Below, piece after piece: positions 6,639-14,780 of a DNA stretch of 40,773 nucleotides. The stretch spans positions 1-40,773 of the forward strand of contig CAYZAW010000014.1 of NCBI GenBank assembly GCA_964476505.1, written 5' to 3'. The notes under the pieces are model-generated. The model had not been told where the DNA came from and ran no database searches. It worked only from the letters and a program-made list of their open reading frames with translations. This DNA comes from CAYZAW01 sp964476505 (GTDB lineage Bacteria > Bacillota > Clostridia > Christensenellales > CAG-138). Within the stretch, counting starts at the first letter, position 1. Each line of letters begins with the position of its first letter. The position numbers and the translations under genes are program-made.

Positions 6639-7787
6639 TCACGATAATTCCGCCACGAACGCCAGATTGCTGTCTTCCTGAAAGTTCTTCAAACTGTAGG
6701 ATATCAGTACCGCGTCTATGCCGTTTTCCTGCACATAAGCCGGGAGGCTGCTTTTATAATACCGCAGGTCTAACAAATGGATTTCTGAAAAGTGCGCGGT
6801 AAGATACGGCACCTCGGAATCCATATAGGAATCCCGCAGCACCAGCAGCTTAGGGGCTTGCGTATGGGGCGTGCGAAGAACGATCTGCGGCTGGTTGCCC
6901 CCTAAAAACAGGGTGTACTGGTTTTTGCTTTGCAGCTGATCCTCACAGTACAGCTCTTTTTCCACGGTATTCACGCCGTCGAACACCGTAACCGTTATAC
7001 CGTTCTCCGGCACGTAGGTTTCGATGGTATCCGGCTTGATCTGCCACAGCGGCGCGCTGGAGTACAGGGTGCCGTAAAACCCGGTGCTAACGGTATTTTC
7101 AGTATAAGAGGACAGGGGAACGGGAGCAATGCCCATCGCCTCCATCGTGGCGGCGTAGCCGCAATACGCGCCTAAGGTGGTCCAGTGATGGTCGGTGCGG
7201 TAGTAAATATTCTCGCCTTCATGCGCCGCAAGGCTGCCGTAAACATCTGCGCAGTTTTCCCCAATGATGGCATATGCCTGCCGGATGGCGGCGCTTTGGC
7301 TGATGTTGGGCGCACCTAGCGGCAGCTGTGCCTTAAAAATGTCTGCGGCGGAGGGAATCAGCGCCGTATAAACGGGAACGTGCAATTGCTCCTTCAAGGC
7401 AGCGACGGCGTTGGCATTCGTTGTCAGGCGGTACTCGTCCAGCACGGGAAACGCCTGTATCAGCCCATTTTGGGTGTAATACACGCCGTTTCGCTCCTCC
7501 CGCCCGCTTAGATACTCCGCGGCGGTGTTTAGGCGCACAAGCGAATCACGCAAAGGAAACTGGTCGCTCACATAGGTTTCAAAATCGGCGGTAAAGCTGC
7601 CGCGAAACAGCGCGTTGGCGCTAAAGGGCGGCAGCTGCCTTAATACTCGATTTTCCATTTCGGAAAAGGACTTGTCCGGCAGCAGCAGATGTGCCGCAAA
7701 AAAACCGCCGATCCACAGCACAAAGAAAACGCCGATAAGCGTATATCCGGCAGCCCTTTTCCGTTTGTTTGTTGTTTTATCAGTCAT
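6639..7787 (-). CDS. DHHW-family (AlgJ/AlgX-like) O-acetylation protein
   Basis: DHHW proteins are extracytoplasmic SGNH-like partners of MBOAT O-acyltransferases. They accept the acyl group and place it on a glycan. The 382-residue protein has one N-terminal membrane anchor (residues 14-34) and a large outside domain. The name-giving motif D199-H200-H201-W202 is intact, and the likely nucleophile serine is in the RDS at 318-320. The MBOAT gene ends 12 bases upstream, the standard order for such pairs. It is related to AlgJ and AlgX of alginate acetylation, but the glycan acted on here is not known. Confidence 0.88.
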   Translation of the reverse strand: MTDKTTNKRKRAAGYTLIGVFFVLWIGGFFAAHLLLPDKSFSEMENRVLRQLPPFSANALFRGSFTADFETYVSDQFPLRDSLVRLNTAAEYLSGREERNGVYYTQNGLIQAFPVLDEYRLTTNANAVAALKEQLHVPVYTALIPSAADIFKAQLPLGAPNISQSAAIRQAYAIIGENCADVYGSLAAHEGENIYYRTDHHWTTLGAYCGYAATMEAMGIAPVPLSSYTENTVSTGFYGTLYSSAPLWQIKPDTIETYVPENGITVTVFDGVNTVEKELYCEDQLQSKNQYTLFLGGNQPQIVLRTPHTQAPKLLVLRDSYMDSEVPYLTAHFSEIHLLDLRYYKSSLPAYVQENGIDAVLISYSLKNFQEDSNLAFVAELS

Positions 7788-7799
7788 ACCGTATCGCCT

Positions 7800-9197
7800 C
7801 TAAAACCGGAAGTACAGGAACGGATTGTAGGTGGAATCCACCAAGCAAGCCGTGCATAACGTTAGCCCAACGATCACCAAAAGCAGCGTGCAAACGGTTT
7901 TTGCCGTGCCAGTCAGCCTTATAAAGCGCTTTGCCCAGAAGGGCAGGCTGGCAAGGCTCAACACAATCAGCATTGGGAAGTAGCTTCGTAAATAGTATAG
8001 CTCCGTGCCGCTCCAAAAGCCCGCGCCGCCGCCAAGCATGGCGGAGAGGAACCCGAGGCACTGCCCGGTGGAGGAGGTGGCAAATATCACCCAGCTCACG
8101 ATCACAAAAAACAGCGTATAGGCATGCCGGAAAAAGCGCGGCAGATGCTCCAGCAACCGCAGCAGGAAGGCCTTTTCCAGAATCAGGAGTATGCCGAAAT
8201 ACAAGCCCCATATAATGAAATTCCACGCCGCGCCGTGCCAGATTCCCGTGGCAAGCCATACCACCATGATGTTGAAAAACCAGCGCGGCTTGCTGCACCG
8301 GCTGCCGCCCAACGGGATATATAAATACTCCTTGAACCAGCTGGAAAGGGAAACATGCCATTTGCGCCAAAAGTCCGTAATGGAAACCGCCGTATACGGG
8401 TAAAGAAAGTTCGGCAGGAAGGAAAAACCAAGCATGCGGCCTAAGCCGATGGCCATATCGGAATAACCGGAAAAGTCGAAATAGATCTGGAAGGTAAAGG
8501 CAAGCGCTCCCAGCCACGCCCCAACAGTGGTCAAGGAGGATACGGGCATAGCGTTGTACGCCTCCCATAAAGCGCCGATGCTGTTTGCCAGCAGCAGCTT
8601 TTTTGCAAGCCCCACCGTGAACACCGCAACACCGTCGCTGAATTGCTCCATGCTGTATGTGCGCCGCTCCAGCTGCTCCGCCACATCCTTGTATTTCACG
8701 ATGGGCCCTGCGATCAACTGGGGAAACAGCGTTACATAGGTGCCGAAGGTGATAATACTGCGCTGGCTATTACAGTTGCCCCGGTAAACGTCTATGGTGT
8801 AGGACATGGTCTGGAAGGTGTAAAAGGAGATGCCGATGGGAAGCGTGATGCCCAAGGGCTTGAGCGCGGCAAACAGCGGAATCGCCTGCAAATTGAGAAT
8901 GATAAAGTCCAGATATTTAAAGAAGATCAATATCCCCAGATTGCCGATAATGGAAATCAAAAGAAACGTTCGCGCGTTCCGGCTGCTTTCACGGCGGCGT
9001 TCGATCATGCGCCCGCAAAAATAATCCAAAAACGTGGAGTAAAACATCAGCAAAACATAAACAGGCTCACCCCAACCGTAAAAGATCAGGTTGAACACCA
9101 GTAATATGGCGTTTCTCCATTTTAACGGGGATATGTAATAAACCAGCAGCACCACCGGCAGGTAGAAAAACAGGAACAGCGGGCTGGAAAAGACCAT
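7800..9197 (-). CDS. MBOAT family O-acyltransferase (AlgI-like)
   Basis: This is a polytopic membrane protein of 465 residues with about ten hydrophobic segments. It is expected to move an acetyl group from a cytoplasmic donor across the membrane for O-acetylation of an envelope polymer. The family marks are clear: QLIAGPIVKY at 160-169, the WRKWHVSLSSWFKEYLYIPLGG block at 277-298 with His281, and the invariant His321 in IWHGAAWNFIIWG. A GGAGG ribosome site overlaps the stop codon of the preceding gene and lies six bases before the ATG, so translation is tightly linked to the GH18-like gene. AlgI and DltB belong to the same superfamily; lack of dltA and dltC nearby argues against D-alanylation. 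Confidence 0.92.
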   Translation of the reverse strand: MVFSSPLFLFFYLPVVLLVYYISPLKWRNAILLVFNLIFYGWGEPVYVLLMFYSTFLDYFCGRMIERRRESSRNARTFLLISIIGNLGILIFFKYLDFIILNLQAIPLFAALKPLGITLPIGISFYTFQTMSYTIDVYRGNCNSQRSIITFGTYVTLFPQLIAGPIVKYKDVAEQLERRTYSMEQFSDGVAVFTVGLAKKLLLANSIGALWEAYNAMPVSSLTTVGAWLGALAFTFQIYFDFSGYSDMAIGLGRMLGFSFLPNFLYPYTAVSITDFWRKWHVSLSSWFKEYLYIPLGGSRCSKPRWFFNIMVVWLATGIWHGAAWNFIIWGLYFGILLILEKAFLLRLLEHLPRFFRHAYTLFFVIVSWVIFATSSTGQCLGFLSAMLGGGAGFWSGTELYYLRSYFPMLIVLSLASLPFWAKRFIRLTGTAKTVCTLLLVIVGLTLCTACLVDSTYNPFLYFRF

Positions 9198-9207
9198 GCG
9201 CGGCCTC

Positions 9208-10350
9208 CTATTGCGGCTGGGTGATGGTTGTAAGCTCGCTGTTCACGTTACCGCCAAGCCGCCATATGGCAAAGGAATGGTACGAAAACTCCCGCGCCAG
9301 ATCCATCCAGGTTAGCAGCGTTTGCCCGTCCGCATACCAAACCTCATGGAACAGCCCCTTGGAATCCGTGAATGTGAACCTGCAAACGTCGCTTTCCTCT
9401 TCGCGCTGAATGCCATCGGCAGGAATTTGCGCATCCTGCGCCAGCTTCAGTGCTTCAACCTCGGTGAGCCCAACGATGGAGCCGTCCGACACCCAGTCAA
9501 AGCCGCCTGTGGCAAACGCCATAGACACCTTGCCGGGCAGCGCCTGATTGCTGGCATAAGAGGTGGATAAAAAGGCTTTGTTGGCTTTCGGCCCCGGCCC
9601 GCTGTGGAATCCAAACAGATTGTAGCACATGACCACATATTCCGGGCCTTTGGGGAAGGTTGCATATGTAACGGGGTATACGCCCACCACCACGCGAAGG
9701 CGCAGCCCCACCTTTCTGGTACGGGCGTACAGCCGTTCGATGAATAACAGGTATTGAGACATCATATCTTCGTCGAATTTATCCAAGTTCTCGTAGTCGA
9801 TCTCAATGCCGTCGATATCATATTCGGCGCATGCCGCAAGCAGCTGATCGATATTTTTGTCAATGGAGGCCTCGTCCTTGAGGATACGGCGAAGGATATC
9901 CAGATCCTTTTGCACAACGGCACCGTTGTCCTGTATGACATCGTTGGTGAAGGATAAAAAGATGTTTTTACTGTCCCCAAACTTTTCGATCACCTGCACC
10001 ACGGTTTGCTCCATTTCCTCCAGGAAATACGGCTTTCCGTTGCTGTCGATGATCACCGCAAAGGGGATGATGTCTCGTACCAGTTCGCTGCAGGAGCCAA
10101 CCTCCTGTATGGCATCTGCACTATCCCAATAGGGAATCCAAGCGGAATAAACCTCCTCCGGCGTAAGATCAGGCGTTTCCTCGGGGGTGCCCGCAAACAG
10201 CTCCTCATAAGGGATAGGCGTTGACGTTGGCTCCGGCTTTTTGATCTCCGTGGCCGACGGCTGCGAAACGCACCCGCATAACCCGGCGGCTGTAAAAGCT
10301 GCCGCCAGCAGGAGTGTGATCATTCGCTTTGCACTTTTGTATTTTTTCAT
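9208..10350 (-). CDS. GH18-like glycoside hydrolase lipoprotein
   Basis: The 380-residue protein starts with a lipoprotein signal peptide. The lipobox L-C-G-C puts the lipidated cysteine at residue 27, and a Pro/Thr/Glu-rich linker follows to about residue 65. The rest fits a GH18 TIM barrel. Residues 180-187 read DGIEIDYE, close to the DxxDxDxE catalytic motif and keeping the final catalytic glutamate (Glu187), but with Glu in place of the second Asp. GH18 enzymes cleave beta-1,4 bonds next to N-acetylglucosamine, as in chitin, peptidoglycan or related glycans. The ATG at 10350 has GGAGAA eight bases upstream and follows the stop codon of the previous gene by one base, so translation is coupled. 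Confidence 0.8.
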   Translation of the reverse strand: MKKYKSAKRMITLLLAAAFTAAGLCGCVSQPSATEIKKPEPTSTPIPYEELFAGTPEETPDLTPEEVYSAWIPYWDSADAIQEVGSCSELVRDIIPFAVIIDSNGKPYFLEEMEQTVVQVIEKFGDSKNIFLSFTNDVIQDNGAVVQKDLDILRRILKDEASIDKNIDQLLAACAEYDIDGIEIDYENLDKFDEDMMSQYLLFIERLYARTRKVGLRLRVVVGVYPVTYATFPKGPEYVVMCYNLFGFHSGPGPKANKAFLSTSYASNQALPGKVSMAFATGGFDWVSDGSIVGLTEVEALKLAQDAQIPADGIQREEESDVCRFTFTDSKGLFHEVWYADGQTLLTWMDLAREFSYHSFAIWRLGGNVNSELTTITQPQ

Positions 10351-10351
10351 A

Positions 10352-12316
10352 TTATAAATTCTCCACAAAGAAGTTTGCTACCGCTTCAAAGGCGGAGGTA
10401 ACAGCGCCCCATGCCTTTTCCAAGCCGTTCAACTGATAGCTGTAGTAAACGGTTGCATCCTTTTCCTCCGCCAACGGATCAGTCACGATCACGTCGGTAA
10501 ATACAGCGTCGTAAACATCGTCGTAAAGATTGCGCTGGCTGTAACGCTCCTGAATGAGCGCCGAGCTTTCAAAGCCGATGGTACCGGCACCCTTTGCGGC
10601 AACCTTTAGGTTCGTTACGGCGGGCTTCCCGTCGATGTTGACAGTTAGGCTGTCGCCAACCAACAACAATTCAACCTTGCGGTGCCCCTTGTCCAACAGG
10701 TCAAAGGTGGGCACATACCCTTCGCCGCCCTCTTCTAGCGTTTGCACGCTGGCAGACTTCCATTCGGACAGATTGCTTTGGGCGTTTTGCAGGCTCTCGT
10801 AATCGTTATTGAATTGCAGTATCGCCTCTTCCTTGGCGATCAAGCCTTCCAACTCGTCCTCCTCAACGGACTTTGTTGCGCCGCCGTCAAAGGCAAACAG
10901 ATCCAGTGTAAACAGATCCGAAGAAGCGCCGTTTATCAGGTCGCGCACCACGAACTGGTTGTTTTCTATGCCAATGTAAACGCCGTTTCGCAAGGAAGAA
11001 TCCGCGCGCAGTATCATACCTTGGTTTCCCAGTATATTGCCGTCAAAGCTCAGGGAGACCCGAACGTTCTGATAATTGCGGCTGTTGAGAGTCATTCTCC
11101 CGTACCCGTCCGGCTCCGAGGTCAGTACATAGGCATTTTTACGGTATTCCGCCACGCCCTCGGTAACGCTCCAGTTTGCAGCTTCCGCATTATCGCCGGT
11201 CACAAAGCTAACGCTGTGCTTGGTATCGTCCGCAACGCGCATCAGCAGGTGGTTGCTGTACCAGTTTGCTTGGGGCTGCATACGCGTTAAGTCATAAATG
11301 GAGGAGTTGCGTGTATTGAAGCAGCTGCCCTCCCGGTTAAAATTCATTTGGAACAACCGGCGGATATGCTTCTCGTTTTCCGCGCTGACCTGATCGTCGG
11401 TGCCAAACTGCCCCGTGTTGGAGTGCATCAGGATGTACATTTTAGGGAAGTACCCCACCTTGGAGGTGTAAATGTATTCCATGCTGTCGTAATCCGCCTG
11501 AATACGCGCCTGCATTTCCTCCGGCGTTTCCGTATGCAAACGGTCCTGATCTGCAATAAAATCCATCAGATAGTGGTTATAATCCCGTACCAGATACGGC
11601 GAAACGCGAACGAATTCGTTGGCGTACAGGTGCCCGTAATAGTTGCCGTAGCGGTCGAACACATTGATGTATTCCAACCGGTAGCCGTTGCTGCCCAGCT
11701 CCCAAAAACTGTTGCTTTCCAGCAGCTTTAGGTCGTTGGCGTTTAAGAACTTAGAATCCTCTTTCTCGAATTTGTCCGCATAGGTCATGGCGGTGGCTTT
11801 GTAATTCACGTCCTTCATGATCTCCTGCGCAAATACGGCGGTATCGCGCCGCCCGTCCTCAAATACCAGAAGCAAGGCCTTGGCAGGCAGGCTTTTTCCG
11901 TTTTTGTAATAGTCCAGCACGTCCTGCTGGGTAATGGTAACATAGCCGGAGCGCGTCAACGCATTGATATGCTCCCGTAAACGCGCATCGTAAATCAGGG
12001 ATTTGGAACCGCTTTGGTATTTTTCAACGCCAAAATAGGAAATGCAGATAAAGCCGTTGTCCTCAACGCTGACAATGGACGGATCGAAGGGGGTATAAAC
12101 CGTTGGAAAAACGTACCGCCAAAGTAAGGCACATAAGCCAAACAGCAAAATGGCGCACTCTAATACGGTGCGCAGCACTTTGGTTGTGTTTCTGCGCTTT
12201 ACATACCGTTCAGCCTGACCGGCAGGTGTTTTTCGATACGGCAGCCTGGCGTATTTGGGTGTGGTTTTTGTCATATCAGCAGCAGGGCCTCGTTTCATAA
12301 TTGGTTGCGGCAACAT
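10352..12316 (-). CDS. Membrane protein with degenerate NodB-like domain and LamG-like domain
   Basis: This is a 654-residue protein with one membrane helix at residues 48-70 and a large outside part. Residues 85-300 resemble a polysaccharide deacetylase of the IcaB/PgaB type, but the TFDDG motif reads FEDG (152-155) and the metal-binding HxxxH region reads GSNGYRLE (208-215), so both metal histidines are missing. Residues about 380-640 look like a concanavalin/LamG-type glycan-binding domain with a coiled-coil insert at 475-520. I infer a glycan-binding or scaffold role and not deacetylation. The ATG at 12316 lies 14 bases after the previous stop and lacks a strong ribosome site. In-frame ATGs at 12298 and 12274 are alternatives. 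Confidence 0.72.
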   Translation of the reverse strand: MLPQPIMKRGPAADMTKTTPKYARLPYRKTPAGQAERYVKRRNTTKVLRTVLECAILLFGLCALLWRYVFPTVYTPFDPSIVSVEDNGFICISYFGVEKYQSGSKSLIYDARLREHINALTRSGYVTITQQDVLDYYKNGKSLPAKALLLVFEDGRRDTAVFAQEIMKDVNYKATAMTYADKFEKEDSKFLNANDLKLLESNSFWELGSNGYRLEYINVFDRYGNYYGHLYANEFVRVSPYLVRDYNHYLMDFIADQDRLHTETPEEMQARIQADYDSMEYIYTSKVGYFPKMYILMHSNTGQFGTDDQVSAENEKHIRRLFQMNFNREGSCFNTRNSSIYDLTRMQPQANWYSNHLLMRVADDTKHSVSFVTGDNAEAANWSVTEGVAEYRKNAYVLTSEPDGYGRMTLNSRNYQNVRVSLSFDGNILGNQGMILRADSSLRNGVYIGIENNQFVVRDLINGASSDLFTLDLFAFDGGATKSVEEDELEGLIAKEEAILQFNNDYESLQNAQSNLSEWKSASVQTLEEGGEGYVPTFDLLDKGHRKVELLLVGDSLTVNIDGKPAVTNLKVAAKGAGTIGFESSALIQERYSQRNLYDDVYDAVFTDVIVTDPLAEEKDATVYYSYQLNGLEKAWGAVTSAFEAVANFFVENL

Positions 12317-12330
12317 GCCGCAGGTGTTGT

Positions 12331-14010
12331 TTACGCATCACCTAAAAGCGCCGCGTCTACGGCGGACGTGGTTTTTAGCGGCGCGTGCGTACGCAGGTAA
12401 TCGATCCATAACTGGCAGGCCTCCGGTGTAAAATGCATGCCCATGGTGTCTGGGTCCAGGCAGTATTTATCCGGCAGGAAGCCGTTTTTATCCCGCAGGG
12501 CGGAGGCAACGTCAATATAATCATAACCGTACTGTGCGCAGAACTTGGAAAGCGCCAGATCGTAAGCAAATATCTGCTCGTTGGTAGGCTCGGCAGCACG
12601 CGACGCAATACACGGCGTGATGGACTGGATGCAGATTCTAACATTCGGAGAATTCTGCTTTATAAGCTGGAGGAGGGTATGGTAGTTATCCAGATAGCTT
12701 TCAATGTCGTAAAATCGGATGTCGTTTATGCCAAGCATGAGGTATACCGTATCCACATCCATTTGCGCCACAGCATCTTCCACCAGCACGCGTTTTCCAA
12801 GGTACGTGGGATGCTGGGATTCGTCGCTGATCTGCCATAAGGCATTGCCTACGCTTAGCCCGCGGGGCGTTAAAAACTGCGCGCCGCCTAAAAAGCCGGG
12901 GTCGGTTTCGCGCATGCCGGTTACATATTGATTGAGCTTATCGCTAATGGAATCCCCAATAAACACCGTGCGGTCAAAATAGGAATCCGGCACCGGCTCG
13001 CCCACTTGCACGCCAAGAGGCTGCTCGGTTACGGGGCGGGGATACCGTGTTGGGTCAAAAACAGCATTCTCTTCGTCGCTTAGCGCCTTAGGCGCGGCGG
13101 TTTGGGTGCCGGAGGCCATCAGCGTGGGAAGAGATACCAGCTCCATCTCTTCTTGCGCAAACGCGTCCAGCAGCCATTCGGTCATCTGCACAACGTCCTT
13201 ATAGGTGGCTTGCTCGAGCTCCTCGGACGGCGCATCCTCAATGGTGGGCTGGGGGTCGTCCGCCGGCTTCTCGTTCAGCTTTTTATTGCTGGCATATTCC
13301 GATGCGTCCAGCTCCTGTCCCAGCTTGATGGATACGATGGAGCCGCGGAGGGTTTTTCTGGCAAAATGCAGCGCCTGCGATTCATCCCGGAAGCTTTTGT
13401 GCGACAGGAATACCGTAGGCTCCACAGCGGCCTTTAATCCGCAAAGATACGCAAGCGTTAGCAGCTCGCTGTTATATTCGGTCACGTTACAGCGCAAATA
13501 CGTGGGGTATGTTTTTGTAGCCTGCACGATGATGGCTTGGGTTTTATAAAGCTGCCGCGCGTTGGCACTCGTTTCGTTTTCTTCCATATGCTTGGCACCG
13601 TTCAAGCCGTAGCTTCCCAGCGTTACGCCCGCGTCGGCAATGTACTTGGCAAGCTCCGGGTTGTCGGAGGCAACGCTTCCGGGCAGGAAAAACACGGTTT
13701 TTACGCGCCGCGCCTTTACCAGATCTGCCAGCGCCATCATGGTGGCTTCATCTGCTGCACCTTCAAATATGAGCGATATGCGTTTTTCGGTTGTGGGTAC
13801 CTTTTGATATACCTTTACATGATTGCTTTCGTAAGGAAGCTTTTCAACGATCTGCCGGATGCTGGCTTCCTCCGCGGTTTCTTCCCGGGCGTATTGCATG
13901 GCCGCACGGCAGCCGGAAAGCGCTCCCGTAAGCAACGCAAAACAAAGCAGCGCGGGAAGGATTCGCCTGCGTATGCTTTGCCATATCAAAAATACATCCG
14001 GTCGTTTCAT
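12331..14010 (-). CDS. Lipoprotein fusing degenerate NodB-like domain to SGNH hydrolase
   Basis: The 559-residue protein begins with a lipoprotein signal peptide (lipobox L-S-G-C, Cys34). Residues 75-235 align by pattern with a NodB polysaccharide deacetylase, but the TFDDG motif is IFEGA (81-85) and the GxHxxxH motif is GSYGLNGAKH (132-141), so deacetylase activity is unlikely. Residues 345-545 are an SGNH/GDSL esterase domain with GDSIS at 352-356 (Ser354), GIND at 427-430 and His526. The usual Asp three residues before that His is a Met, with Asp521 nearby. SGNH enzymes add or remove O-acetyl groups. An AGGT ribosome site precedes the ATG. The following gene also carries a degenerate NodB-like domain. 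Confidence 0.78.
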   Translation of the reverse strand: MKRPDVFLIWQSIRRRILPALLCFALLTGALSGCRAAMQYAREETAEEASIRQIVEKLPYESNHVKVYQKVPTTEKRISLIFEGAADEATMMALADLVKARRVKTVFFLPGSVASDNPELAKYIADAGVTLGSYGLNGAKHMEENETSANARQLYKTQAIIVQATKTYPTYLRCNVTEYNSELLTLAYLCGLKAAVEPTVFLSHKSFRDESQALHFARKTLRGSIVSIKLGQELDASEYASNKKLNEKPADDPQPTIEDAPSEELEQATYKDVVQMTEWLLDAFAQEEMELVSLPTLMASGTQTAAPKALSDEENAVFDPTRYPRPVTEQPLGVQVGEPVPDSYFDRTVFIGDSISDKLNQYVTGMRETDPGFLGGAQFLTPRGLSVGNALWQISDESQHPTYLGKRVLVEDAVAQMDVDTVYLMLGINDIRFYDIESYLDNYHTLLQLIKQNSPNVRICIQSITPCIASRAAEPTNEQIFAYDLALSKFCAQYGYDYIDVASALRDKNGFLPDKYCLDPDTMGMHFTPEACQLWIDYLRTHAPLKTTSAVDAALLGDA

Positions 14011-14030
14011 CCGTTGTACCTGCCAGTGTT

Positions 14031-14534
14031 CTAACGTTCGTTGCTTTTTAACTGATTGGTCAGTCGCCGAAGCTCCGCCTTAATATCTACAAGCTCCTCC
14101 CGCAAACGCTGTGTTTCCGCGTCCTGCTGGGGATAGGAAAAACAGCCGGGCTGCTCGTAATACGGCATGGCGTAGGGATACGGCGGACGAAACGGTCGTT
14201 CGGGCGGCGTCATGCGAATGCTTTGCTCCAGTTGCTGGTTCTTTTCGGTAAGCGCGGCTATTTCGTTTTCCAGTGCCGCGGTATTGGAGGCGGCGCTCAC
14301 GGCGGTTTGCTGCGAGCTTTCCACTGCCTGCATCATGTAATGCTCCCGCTGTGACGATTCCGCCAACTGCTTTTTCAAATTGCCGATCTCCGTTTCCAAA
14401 CGCATCCGTTCAACGCGCATACCGGCAAATTCAGCCATTACTTCATCTAAATAACGGTCTACCTCTTCCGCCATGTAGTACTGGTTGCGTACACAGGTAA
14501 ACTGTGCCGGGGGAAGTTGATTGTTCGGGCTCAT
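14031..14534 (-). CDS. DivIVA-like coiled-coil protein
   Basis: The 167-residue cytoplasmic protein has a DivIVA-type N-terminal pattern (residues 12-60: aromatic residues, then EVDRYLDEV and a long coiled coil). DivIVA proteins gather at curved membrane, at the poles and septum, and recruit envelope machinery. A second coiled coil spans about 85-106. A Pro/Tyr-rich linker (109-136) and a C-terminal coiled coil (138-163) follow. The ATG at 14534 is chosen because GAAGGAG lies seven bases upstream; the longer frame has no such site. It is the first gene after the strong promoter, which makes it the leading gene of the acetylation operon. It is shorter than cell-division DivIVA and may be a specialised paralogue. 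Confidence 0.72.
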   Translation of the reverse strand: MSPNNQLPPAQFTCVRNQYYMAEEVDRYLDEVMAEFAGMRVERMRLETEIGNLKKQLAESSQREHYMMQAVESSQQTAVSAASNTAALENEIAALTEKNQQLEQSIRMTPPERPFRPPYPYAMPYYEQPGCFSYPQQDAETQRLREELVDIKAELRRLTNQLKSNER

Positions 14535-14595
14535 GTTAACGCTCCTTCTATTTACAGCAGTCGGACACATGCCAGAGAATACATATACATATCTT

Positions 14596-14625
14596 ACTAT
14601 ATTATGTTCAGGCAGGTATTGTCAA
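14596..14625 (-). promoter_or_regulatory. Sigma-A promoter for the minus-strand acetylation operon
   Basis: On the minus strand, consensus TTGACA (14625-14620) is followed after 18 bases by TATAGT (14601-14596), inside an A/T-rich stretch. The leader before the DivIVA-like start codon is about 55 bases. No other strong promoter was seen within the train down to the nucleotidase gene. Confidence 0.7.
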
Positions 14626-14780
14626 TTCAAACAGCACCGAAAATAAGCCTCGGCAGCCGGTATCGTTCTTTGCAAATAACGGTTTATGATACAGTTACAT
14701 ATGCGAAAAAGAAGTGGATTATTCTTAGCATCTGTTATAACATAATAGGGTCAAGGCAATACAGGAGGACGAGGGGCGTT

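Noticed and set aside
7780..8568. A 262-residue minus-strand frame overlapping the MBOAT gene
   Set aside because: It is a different frame of a gene with clear MBOAT motifs; its composition looks like a translation shadow.
14517..14780. N-terminal extension of the PlsC-type protein by 88 residues
   Set aside because: The extension runs through the divergent promoter region, has no ribosome site and no family similarity; the ATG at 14781 has a good ribosome site.
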